Assembly: GCA_035281645.1 (NCBI GenBank)
Contig: DATEDN010000099.1
Coordinates: 1 to 64,000, forward strand
From: JACCTH01 sp035281645
GTDB lineage: Bacteria; Actinomycetota; Acidimicrobiia; Spongiisociales; ZC4RG35
Reading direction: 5' to 3'
DNA: 64,000 nt
This document shows, in pieces, positions 34,616 to 41,678 of this stretch. Both the position numbers and the translations under genes were made by a program. A model generated the notes under the pieces. It had not been told where the DNA came from. It saw only the letters and a program-made list of their open reading frames with translations, and made no database searches. How positions within the stretch are numbered: position 1 is the first letter of the stretch; each line of letters starts with the position of its first letter.

Positions 34616-36034
34616 ATGGACACCATTTCTGAACTGCGTGGCCGGGATCTGATCAGAAGGGGCCCTTTTGCCCGTATCTGGTGGTCGCAGGCGATCTCGT
34701 CTCTGGGCGACTGGGTGACGCTTTTTGCCAGCTTTGCCCTCGCCGCCAGGATCTCCGGGGGAGGAAGGGGTGCCAGCCTCGGCATCCTCGTCCCCCTGGT
34801 GGGAAGGATTCTCCCGGCGTTGGTACTGGGATTTGTGGGCGGGGTGCTGGCCGATCGCTGGAGCCGGAAGGCGACCATGCTGGTGAGCGACCTGGGGAGG
34901 GCTGTCCTGGCCGGCGGGTTTCTTTTCGTCGACAACTTCCGGCAGCTATTCGTCCTTACGTTTATCACAGAGCTCCTGTCGATGGTGCGCCAGCCCGCCC
35001 GCGAAGCGGTGGTCCCGAACTTGATTCCGGAGCGCCACCTGCTGACGGCCAACGGACTCTCGCTGCTCTCGAACTATGGAACCGCACCCATCGGGTCGGC
35101 GCTCTTCGCCGGTTTGAGCGAGATCGGATCGAGGCTGCCCGAGTTTGGAAGCTTCGGGCCATCCATCGGGGCAGCCTTCGTTTTCGATGCCGTTACGTTC
35201 CTGGTTTCGGCGGTGATCGTCCTCTTTACGGACGTTCCCGAGGTCAGAGTCCCCCGGGCGCGGAAGGCTCGCACCCGCACCGACTTCCGGGCTCCCTGGC
35301 GCGACCTGGTCGACGGCTTTCGTTTCGTCACTCGTAGCGGTCCCATTCGGAGGATGATCTTGGGAATGGCTGCCGGGCTCTTCGGAGGAGGGGCGCTATT
35401 TGTCATCGGTCAGCCGTTTGCCCGCCAGGTGCTGCGAGCCTCGGACTCGGGCTACGGCTTGATCGCCACCTCGTTGGGAGTGGGGGTGGGGCTGGGGATG
35501 CTCGGAGTGACCATCCTCGGCACGATGAACACCCGTCGTCAGTTGTTGTTCTCACTGGCGCTGCTCGGTACCGGCATTGCGATCGTCTTCACCGGGTTTG
35601 CCAACACCGTCTCGATTGCCGCGGGGTGGACCTTTTTTACCGGCGTCGGAACCGGAGTCGCCTACGTCACCGGCTTCACCCAACTCCACGCCACGGTTGA
35701 CGATTCCCTTCGGGGCCGTACCTTCGCGGCAATGTTCGCTTTTGCTCGTGTAGCCCTCCTGATCTCCTTCGCCCTAGCGGGAGTTGGGGCCGCGGCTCTG
35801 GATGGTGTTCTGGCGGGGGAGCTCAACGAGGGGATTCGAGCTGTCATCGTCCTTGGCGGCGCCGTCGTCACGGTGGTCGGTATCGCGGTGCTCTGGGCTT
35901 CTCGGGAGGAGCTACGGGCACATCTCAATCACGAGCAGCTGACGACTCTCGCCGAAGCCAGCGATGCCATCACCTGGATGCGAGGTGATCGCAGCGGTGC
36001 GCCGTTCCGCCGCGATGACCAGGCGGGGCAGTGA
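34616..36034 (+). CDS. Major facilitator superfamily transporter
   Basis: The 472-residue protein has about twelve hydrophobic helices. A loop motif, GGVLADRWSRKATMLVSDLGR, follows helix 2 (MFS motif A, G-x-x-x-D-R-x-x-R-[KR]). REAVVPNLIPERHLLTANGL is typical of the DHA/enterobactin-exporter-like branch. It probably exports a small hydrophobic compound; the substrate is unknown. ATG 34616 is chosen since longer in-frame starts run back into the topA promoter region. Its stop overlaps the tmk start (TGATG). Confidence 0.87.
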   Translation: MDTISELRGRDLIRRGPFARIWWSQAISSLGDWVTLFASFALAARISGGGRGASLGILVPLVGRILPALVLGFVGGVLADRWSRKATMLVSDLGRAVLAGGFLFVDNFRQLFVLTFITELLSMVRQPAREAVVPNLIPERHLLTANGLSLLSNYGTAPIGSALFAGLSEIGSRLPEFGSFGPSIGAAFVFDAVTFLVSAVIVLFTDVPEVRVPRARKARTRTDFRAPWRDLVDGFRFVTRSGPIRRMILGMAAGLFGGGALFVIGQPFARQVLRASDSGYGLIATSLGVGVGLGMLGVTILGTMNTRRQLLFSLALLGTGIAIVFTGFANTVSIAAGWTFFTGVGTGVAYVTGFTQLHATVDDSLRGRTFAAMFAFARVALLISFALAGVGAAALDGVLAGELNEGIRAVIVLGGAVVTVVGIAVLWASREELRAHLNHEQLTTLAEASDAITWMRGDRSGAPFRRDDQAGQ

Positions 36035-36642
36035 TGGGTTTCTATCTCGCTCTTGAAGGCGGAGAAGGAGCGGGGAAGACCACGGTCTCCGCCCTCCTCC
36101 AAGAGATGCTCGAGAAACGGGGCGAGCGAGTGACTCTGGTGAGAGAGCCGGGTGGCACCGAGCTCGGCGACGCTATCCGCCTCCTGGTCCTTCACTCCGT
36201 GGAGATGACTCCATGGGCAGAGGCGATGCTCTTCGCCGCCCAACGCGCCCAGCTGGTGAGCGAAGTCGTGCGCCCGGCCTTGGAGCGGGGAGAGATTGTC
36301 ATCTCCGACCGTTCCCTCTATTCCTCGCTCGCTTATCAGGCTGGGGGCCGGGGCCTTGCGTACGAGGATGTCCTCAATGCGAACCTCCTTGCCGTGGGTG
36401 GGCTGGTTCCCGATCTGGTGGTCGTGCTTGGGGTTGACCCCGAAGTCGGTCGCTTACGCCAGGAGGTTCCGGATCGGATCGGCCGGGAGCACGACCAATT
36501 CCAGCTGAGAGTGGCCGAGGCCTATCGGCACCTGGAAGCGGCCGAACCGGAGCGGGTGACAATTGTCCCTGCGGGGGACGATCCTGAGGCGGTGGCCAAA
36601 GAGATCGTCGACCTCATCGACGGCAAGCGCTCAGGCACGTGA
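36034..36642 (+). CDS. tmk: Thymidylate kinase
   Basis: The 202-residue enzyme phosphorylates dTMP to dTDP. It has the P-loop LEGGEGAGKTTVS, VREPGGTELGDAIR (Arg contact), the DR(Y/S) motif ISDRSLYSSLAYQ and the lid region RIGREHDQFQLRV. Length fits the family (about 200-215). It is coupled to the holB gene by a GTGA overlap, a common tmk-holB arrangement. ATG 36034 overlaps the MFS stop; GTG 36031 is a weaker alternative. Confidence 0.95.
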   Translation: MGFYLALEGGEGAGKTTVSALLQEMLEKRGERVTLVREPGGTELGDAIRLLVLHSVEMTPWAEAMLFAAQRAQLVSEVVRPALERGEIVISDRSLYSSLAYQAGGRGLAYEDVLNANLLAVGGLVPDLVVVLGVDPEVGRLRQEVPDRIGREHDQFQLRVAEAYRHLEAAEPERVTIVPAGDDPEAVAKEIVDLIDGKRSGT

Positions 36643-37691
36643 CCGATCTCGCCCGCTTGGCTGATGTTGGTGTCCCGCTGATCGGCCATGACGACGTTCT
36701 GGTCTTCCTTGAAAGCGAACTCCGCAATCCTTCCCACGCCTACCTCTTCGTCGGCCCGACCGGCACCGGCAAAGCAACCGTGGCCCGCGAGTTCGCCCGG
36801 CTCCTGCTTTGCCCAGAGCACGGGAAACACGACGAGGCCTGCTCTTCTTGCCGGCGAATCGGAACCGGCAACCATCCGGACCTGGTGCTGGTCGAACCCG
36901 AAGGGCGGACGAGCCTCGGCGCCGACACCGCCCGATGGGTGGTCGGACAGGCGGTGTTGACTCCGGTGGAGTCCGACCGGCGCCTCTTCCTCATCGAGGA
37001 GGCAGGGCTGATGACCGATCAAGCCGCCAACGCCTTGTTGAAGACGCTGGAAGAGCCGAGCGCGGCGGTGGTGTTCCTGCTGGTGGCGGAGTCGGAAGAA
37101 GACTTTCCGGCAACGGTGGCGAGCCGTTGTCGCATCGTCCGAGTGGGAAGAGTTCCCGAGGACGATCTGACCGCGGCCTTGATGGAACGAGGGATCGAGG
37201 AGGAGAAGGCTCGGGTTCTGGCTCTGGTGAGTGGTGGTCGACCTGGTCTGGCCCTTCAGCTGGCCGGCCAGCCTCAGATCGCCGAGCTGCGCCAAGCATG
37301 GCTGTCGGTCCCGAGCCGGCTCAGCGCCCGTCCGGGCGATTCCATCACCATGGCTGAGGAGATGCTGGCCCGAATCGACCCGCTGGCGACCGAGGTCGCT
37401 TCCCCGCAACCGTCCGCCGACCAGCGCGACCGGGCCAAGCGCCGGGCGAGCCAGTCCTTGCTGGCCGGGGGGCTCGAAATTCTGGCCTCCTTCTATCTCG
37501 ACTCGGCCTCGCTGCAGCTGGGGGGGCCGATTCGCAACACCGATGTCCCCCTTCCTGAACTCACTCGATCCTCACCGGCGCGGGCTGTGGCTGCCTCCCA
37601 TCTGGTGCTTGACGCCATCGTCGATCTGGCGGGCAATCTGCGGCCGGTCCCGGTGCTGGCGGCGCTGTTCTCGGCATTGGCCGCGGACTGA
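36639..37691 (+). CDS. holB: DNA polymerase III subunit delta'
   Basis: The 350-residue clamp-loader subunit has a P-loop-like GPTGTGKATVAREFARLL and the four-cysteine zinc module LLCPEHGKHDEACSSCRRIG. The Walker B / sensor region is FLIEEAGLMTDQAANALLKT and LEEPSAAVVFLLVAE, with sensor motif ASRCRIVRVG. It assembles with delta and tau/gamma to load the sliding clamp. GTG 36639 overlaps the tmk stop. The C-terminal 100 residues are less conserved. Confidence 0.93.
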   Translation: MTDLARLADVGVPLIGHDDVLVFLESELRNPSHAYLFVGPTGTGKATVAREFARLLLCPEHGKHDEACSSCRRIGTGNHPDLVLVEPEGRTSLGADTARWVVGQAVLTPVESDRRLFLIEEAGLMTDQAANALLKTLEEPSAAVVFLLVAESEEDFPATVASRCRIVRVGRVPEDDLTAALMERGIEEEKARVLALVSGGRPGLALQLAGQPQIAELRQAWLSVPSRLSARPGDSITMAEEMLARIDPLATEVASPQPSADQRDRAKRRASQSLLAGGLEILASFYLDSASLQLGGPIRNTDVPLPELTRSSPARAVAASHLVLDAIVDLAGNLRPVPVLAALFSALAAD

Positions 37692-37723
37692 GCAGGGCTG
37701 CGGAATTATCCTTTGACCGACCG

Positions 37724-37796
37724 GCCGGGGTAGCTCAGTTGGCAGAGCAGCTCACTCGTAATGAGCAGGTCAGGGGTTCGACTCCCCTCTCCGGCT
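37724..37796 (+). tRNA. tRNA-Thr (anticodon CGT)
   Basis: The acceptor stem is GCCGGGG paired with CTCCGGC (one G-T wobble). The D-arm contains TAGCTCAGTTGGCAGAGC. The anticodon stem GCTCA/TGAGC frames the loop CTCGTAA with anticodon CGT, decoding ACG. The T-arm is AGGGG-TTCGACT-CCCCT. The discriminator is T, and CCA is not encoded. The full cloverleaf folds without mismatches. Confidence 0.96.
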
Positions 37797-37815
37797 CCCT
37801 CCTCCGACTTTTGGT

Positions 37816-37849
37816 GCACGGAACGCGCCCCAGAGGCAGCGTTCCGTGC
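37816..37849 (+). promoter_or_regulatory. Inverted repeat with candidate SigR-type promoter
   Basis: GCACGGAACGC (37816-37826) and GCGTTCCGTGC (37839-37849) form a perfect 11-bp inverted repeat with a 12-nt loop. It contains GGAAC (37820-37824), 16 nt, then GTT (37841-37843), close to the SigR/SigH-type consensus GGAAY-N16-20-GTT. It lies 20 nt after tRNA-Thr and 40 nt before the sigma gene start. It may be the autoregulated sigma promoter, the tRNA terminator, or both. Confidence 0.5.
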
Positions 37850-37889
37850 GACAAAATCAACCGTCAGTGCCTCTAGCTACCGTTGGGGA

Positions 37890-38468
37890 ATGGCGGATCA
37901 GGCGAACTTCGAGCGCGATGCCATGCCTCTCGCCCCCCAGCTCTACGGGGCGGCGGTGCGGCTCACACGAAACCCCGCCGACGCCGAAGACCTCGTCCAA
38001 GAAACCTTCCTCAAGGCCTACCGGGCCTATAACACGTTCGAAGAGGGCACCAATCTCAAGGCGTGGCTCTACCGCATTCTCACCAACACCTTCATCAACA
38101 ATTACCGCCGCGACACCAGACGGCCCCAGGAAACCGATCTCGGCGAGCTCGAAGATCTCTATCTGTTTCGGCGCCTGGCACGAGAGACCTCGCCCACCAG
38201 CTCGGGCTCGGCCGAGGATCAGCTCCTCGAGGGCCTTGTCGAGGAGGACATCAAGCAGGCGATCGAGAGCTTGCCGGAGAACTTTCGGATGGTGGTTCTC
38301 CTCGCCGATCTGGAAGGATTCTCCTACAAGGAGATCGCCGACATCCTCGACATTCCCATAGGTACCGTGATGTCTCGGCTCCATCGGGGAAGAAAGGCGC
38401 TCCAGGTGGCGTTGTGGGATTTTGCAACCAAGCGCGGGTTGGTCGGCGAAGGCGACCGGCCCCGATGA
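37890..38468 (+). CDS. sigR: RNA polymerase ECF sigma factor, SigR/SigH/RpoE type
   Basis: The 192-residue ECF sigma factor has region 2 (APQLYGAAVRLTRNPADAED, VQETFLKAYRAYNTFEEG, NLKAWLYRILTNTFINNYRR) and region 4 (LPENFRMVVLLADLEGFSYK, EIADILDIPIGTVMSRLHRG). An adjacent zinc-binding anti-sigma gene identifies the thiol-oxidative-stress SigR/SigH group, which controls thioredoxin and mycothiol genes. ATG 37890 follows TTGGGGA. The longer open frame upstream runs through the tRNA and is not coding. The name is assigned by analogy. Confidence 0.92.
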   Translation: MADQANFERDAMPLAPQLYGAAVRLTRNPADAEDLVQETFLKAYRAYNTFEEGTNLKAWLYRILTNTFINNYRRDTRRPQETDLGELEDLYLFRRLARETSPTSSGSAEDQLLEGLVEEDIKQAIESLPENFRMVVLLADLEGFSYKEIADILDIPIGTVMSRLHRGRKALQVALWDFATKRGLVGEGDRPR

Positions 38469-38487
38469 ATCAACCAGAGAGACAGCT

Positions 38488-38715
38488 TTGAGCGATTGCG
38501 ACGACGCCCTCCACGAGGTCTACAGCTACCTCGACCAAGAGGTCAACTGGTACCGCTCCTGGATGATTCGTCGCCACCTCAAGGGTTGCCCACCCTGTGT
38601 TCAGGCCTACAAGTTTGAGCAGAGACTGCGGGTGGTCGTCAAGGAGCGCCTACACGAAGAGGTCTCGCCTGAATTCATGGAGCGGCTTCGCCAGGCGATC
38701 CAAAACGGTCCGTAG
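38488..38715 (+). CDS. rsrA: Zinc-binding anti-sigma factor, RsrA-like
   Basis: The 75-residue protein has the ZAS motif with an N-terminal Cys (SDCDDALHEVY) and H-x3-C-x2-C (RRHLKGCPPCVQAY). In RsrA/RshA the zinc-bound cysteines form a disulfide on oxidation and release the sigma factor. TTG 38488 places the first Cys at residue 4. The reading frame extends upstream into the sigma gene, but that part lacks family features. Location directly after the sigma gene supports the pairing. Confidence 0.88.
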   Translation: MSDCDDALHEVYSYLDQEVNWYRSWMIRRHLKGCPPCVQAYKFEQRLRVVVKERLHEEVSPEFMERLRQAIQNGP

Positions 38716-38748
38716 CTTTCCCTACCTCTGATTAGGCTCACCTCTCGG

Positions 38749-39081
38749 ATGGGATCTCGTCGCTTGCTGGCGTTCCTCATTGTTTCTTTCCTCGTCCTTG
38801 GCCTGACCTTTCCCCTGGGGGCGTCCACTACCACGGGTGCAGGCACCGCAACCACCGTCGCCGAGGGAACCGGCACTACCGCCGGCGAGTCCGCTACCAC
38901 GCTCGAGGCGATTGTGCCCGCGGTCTCGGTGGAGGTGACCGAACCTCCTGAGACCCAGCCCGACTGGACGTATCGCTTTTTCATCCCCACGCTGCTGGTG
39001 CTGGCGGCGCTGGTGGTGATCGTCACCGTCATCCAGTACTTCACCCGCGTCGTCCGCAAGCGCTATCGCGTGATCCGGTGA
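38749..39081 (+). CDS. Thr-rich membrane-anchored protein of unknown function
   Basis: The 110-residue protein has a signal-like N-terminal helix (LLAFLIVSFLVLGLTFPLGA), a low-complexity Thr/Ala/Gly-rich extracytoplasmic segment (about 25-60), a C-terminal transmembrane helix (IPTLLVLAALVVIVTVIQYF) and a basic cytoplasmic tail. Function is unknown. Its stop overlaps the DUF2342 start (GTGA), so it likely belongs to the same transcript. Confidence 0.75.
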   Translation: MGSRRLLAFLIVSFLVLGLTFPLGASTTTGAGTATTVAEGTGTTAGESATTLEAIVPAVSVEVTEPPETQPDWTYRFFIPTLLVLAALVVIVTVIQYFTRVVRKRYRVIR

Positions 39082-40115
39082 GCGAGGGTCGCTGGCCACT
39101 GGCGGTGCCAGTGGCGACCAGGATCGCCGGGACCTATCCACTCGCTGACACCTACCACTTCGCTCATATGAAGGCTCAGGTGCCCGAGCTTTTCTCCGAG
39201 GCGGCCGGCTTGGTCGAAAAGGAGACCGGCCTCACCACTCCGGGTGCTCCCGAAGTGAGAGTTGTTTCCCGGGGCGAGTGGGCCGAGCGAAATCTGGCGA
39301 CATTCGCCAGGATGCTGGCGCCCTTGGAGGAAAAGATTGCCTCCCGGCTGGAGGAAGCCGGTCGCAGCAGCCCGGCGTTCGCCCGCAGAGTCATCGCCAT
39401 CGAGACCGGAGCCCTGCTGGGCCTGCTCGCCAAGCGAGTGCTGGGCCAATACGAACTGGTTTTGCCGGAGGATGAATCAGGCGATGTGGTGGCGCTGGTC
39501 GGAGCCAACATCCTCGCCCTCGAACGACAGCATCAGTTCCGCCCCTCGGAATTCCGAATGTGGATCGTGCTCCACGAGGCCACCCACCGAGCGCAATTTC
39601 TCGGAGTGCCTTGGTTACGGGACTATTTCCTCTCGCTGATCGATCAGCTGGTCGCCAGTGCAGGCCCTACCCCCGGCCGCCTCTCGCGACTGGTGGCCGA
39701 GGTCATCGAGGCCGGGCGCAGCAATAGACCGCTTATCGATGACTCAGGTCTGCTTGGTCTCTTTGCCACTCCCGAACAAAAGTCAGTCATCGATCGGGTG
39801 CAGGCATTGATGTCTCTGCTGGAGGGCCACGGCCACGTGGTGATGGATCGAATCGGCGCTCGACTCCTTCCCAGTCAGGATCGCATGTCGGCGATTCTCA
39901 AGGCGCGCCGACGCGACCCGCGGACCGCTGCGTTGTTCCGGCTCCTCGGCATGGAGATGAAGATGAAGCAGTACGAGTTGGGGGAGGCCTTCATCGTCGA
40001 AATCGAGAAGGAGGCCGGCTGGCCCGCGCTCGACCGTGCTTGGGCTGGACCCGAATCACTCCCCACCCTCTCCGAAATCCACAGCCCGGGCGAATGGCTG
40101 CGACGCGTCGCCTAG
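39078..40115 (+). CDS. DUF2342 zinc-dependent metalloprotease-like protein
   Basis: The 345-residue protein carries the zincin motif HEATH in WIVLHEATHRAQFLGVPWL, followed by long helices and EGHGHVVMDRIG. It fits the actinobacterial DUF2342 family (sometimes labelled F420-biosynthesis-associated), for which no substrate is established. It is regularly next to tilS in Actinobacteria, as here, where the genes overlap by 22 nt. GTG 39078 overlaps the preceding stop. Confidence 0.88.
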   Translation: MSEGRWPLAVPVATRIAGTYPLADTYHFAHMKAQVPELFSEAAGLVEKETGLTTPGAPEVRVVSRGEWAERNLATFARMLAPLEEKIASRLEEAGRSSPAFARRVIAIETGALLGLLAKRVLGQYELVLPEDESGDVVALVGANILALERQHQFRPSEFRMWIVLHEATHRAQFLGVPWLRDYFLSLIDQLVASAGPTPGRLSRLVAEVIEAGRSNRPLIDDSGLLGLFATPEQKSVIDRVQALMSLLEGHGHVVMDRIGARLLPSQDRMSAILKARRRDPRTAALFRLLGMEMKMKQYELGEAFIVEIEKEAGWPALDRAWAGPESLPTLSEIHSPGEWLRRVA

Positions 40116-41029
40116 AGGAGCTACGCCGACAAGTCGAGGCCCGGACCAGCCTGCCTGCAGGCCCATTAGTCCTCGCCCTCTCCGGCGGGGCCGACTCGGC
40201 GGCGCTGGCGGCGCTGGTGGCGGGTCGGCAATCGACCCGGGCGATCCACGTCCATCACGGCCTGCCGACCTCCGATCGGATGCAGCAAGCCGCCCGGGCA
40301 ATCGCCGACCGCCTCGATCTGCCGCTCGTGATCGCGGCCTTGAAAGCGGAGCCCTTTCGGGAGGATGCCGCCCGCCACGAGCGTTATCGGCTGCTCGAAT
40401 CGGCTCTCACCTTTGAAGAGTGGCTCCTCACCGGCCACACCCGCGACGATCAGGCTGAAACCGTTCTCGCCAACTTGATGCGAGGAGCGGGAAGCGGCGG
40501 CCTGGCCGGAATTCCCGCCCGACGCGGACGAATTGTCCGCCCATTCCTGGAGGTGACCCGATCGGAGACCCGAGAGCTCGCCACCCTGGCGGAGCTGGCA
40601 TGGATTGACGACCCTCAAAACGATGACCTCTCCTATCGACGCAATCGCATCCGACACTGGCTGCTCCCCACCATCGAGGCCGAGTTCAATCCGGGAATCC
40701 GCTCGGCGCTAGTGGCGGCGGCGCAGGCGTTCGCGGCGGTTAGCGCCGAGGATCCCGTCGGGGAGCATCGAGACGGAGACTGGAGGGTGTCGAATTCGAT
40801 CCTGTGGGCGGTCGGGTTCGAGCGGGCGGCTGCCATCCTCCGAGCCTCGCTGCGCCGGCTCTACGGGGGATATGGTCCCGATCGGGCAGAGTTGGCGAGG
40901 ATCTGGGAGGTGGTCACCGGTGGCGCCACCGCCACGGAGTTGACCGGCGGGCTACGCGTCTATAGGGAGGGTCCCTGGCTTATCTGCGCTCCCCCCGGCC
41001 TCGGCGGCGAGGTCGATCGGCGGCGCTAG
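40094..41029 (+). CDS. tilS: tRNA(Ile)-lysidine synthase
   Basis: The 311-residue enzyme adds lysine to C34 of tRNA-Ile(CAU) so that it reads AUA. The PP-loop is LALSGGADSAALAAL, followed by HVHHGL, ERYRLLESAL, TGHTRDDQAETVLANLMRG, and the C-terminal linker SYRRNRIRHWLLP. ATG 40094 starts inside the 3' end of the DUF2342 gene. The C-terminal tRNA-binding extension is short, as in other actinobacterial TilS. It precedes hpt by 9 nt. Confidence 0.94.
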   Translation: MAATRRLEELRRQVEARTSLPAGPLVLALSGGADSAALAALVAGRQSTRAIHVHHGLPTSDRMQQAARAIADRLDLPLVIAALKAEPFREDAARHERYRLLESALTFEEWLLTGHTRDDQAETVLANLMRGAGSGGLAGIPARRGRIVRPFLEVTRSETRELATLAELAWIDDPQNDDLSYRRNRIRHWLLPTIEAEFNPGIRSALVAAAQAFAAVSAEDPVGEHRDGDWRVSNSILWAVGFERAAAILRASLRRLYGGYGPDRAELARIWEVVTGGATATELTGGLRVYREGPWLICAPPGLGGEVDRRR

Positions 41030-41038
41030 GTTTGGAAC

Positions 41039-41563
41039 GTGGAGTCGAACATTCGCAACCTGATCTCGGCGGACGAGATCTCGGCCGCTCTGGAGAAGAT
41101 GGGCAAGGAGATCAGCGACGACTACCGCGGGCGCGACCTCTTGATGGTTGGGGTCCTCAAGGGTGCCTTCATCGTCATGGCCGATCTCGCCCGGCACATC
41201 TCGGTTCCGGTCGCGTTCGATTTCATGGCAGTGTCCTCTTACGGAGCGTCGACGCAGACATCCGGAGTAGTGCGGATCCTCAAGGACCTCGACAACGAAA
41301 TCGCCGGCAAGGACGTTCTGATCGTCGAGGACATCATCGACTCCGGGCTCACCCTCAGCTATCTCCTCAAGTCGCTGCAGGTGCGGCGCCCGGCCTCGCT
41401 TGAAGTGGCGGCCCTGCTTTTGAAGGAGGGAATCCAGCGGATTCCCCTCGACGTGAAGTACGTCGGCTTTCGAATCGGCCCCGAGTTCGTAGTGGGGTAT
41501 GGCCTCGATTATGCCGGCCTCTACCGCAACCTCCCCTATGTCGGGGTGATGGAAGAGAACTGA
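41039..41563 (+). CDS. hpt: Hypoxanthine phosphoribosyltransferase
   Basis: The 174-residue purine salvage enzyme joins hypoxanthine or guanine to PRPP. It has LMVGVLKGAFIVMADLAR (pyrophosphate loop), the flexible-loop region FMAVSSYGASTQTSG and the PRPP motif VLIVEDIIDSGLTLSYL, then VKYVGFRI near the end. The length is standard. tilS-hpt-ftsH is a conserved bacterial order. The start is GTG 41039. Confidence 0.95.
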   Translation: MESNIRNLISADEISAALEKMGKEISDDYRGRDLLMVGVLKGAFIVMADLARHISVPVAFDFMAVSSYGASTQTSGVVRILKDLDNEIAGKDVLIVEDIIDSGLTLSYLLKSLQVRRPASLEVAALLLKEGIQRIPLDVKYVGFRIGPEFVVGYGLDYAGLYRNLPYVGVMEEN

Positions 41564-41564
41564 G

Positions 41565-41652
41565 ACATCAGACTCAAGACATCAGACTTCAGACATCCGG
41601 CAACAGGCCGAATCTGACATCTGACGTCTGAAATCTGATGTCTGATATCTGG
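41565..41652. repeat. Inverted clusters of TCAGA heptads between hpt and ftsH
   Basis: The 115-nt gap holds repeated seven-base units of the form NTCAGAY on the left (41565-41598) and their complement, such as ATCTGAN, on the right (41611-41652). The best-paired arms are 41579-41597 and 41623-41641, matching 17 of 19 positions, with a 25-nt loop. Base composition is clearly unlike the surrounding genes. It looks like a dispersed intergenic repeat that could also fold as an mRNA hairpin; no U-run follows. Confidence 0.6.
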
Positions 41653-41678
41653 AAACTGGTCGTAGCATCTAGGAACCC

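Noticed and set aside
37761..37889. Upstream extension of the sigma-factor frame
   Set aside because: It runs through the 3' half of tRNA-Thr and the inverted repeat; family homology starts at ATG 37890.
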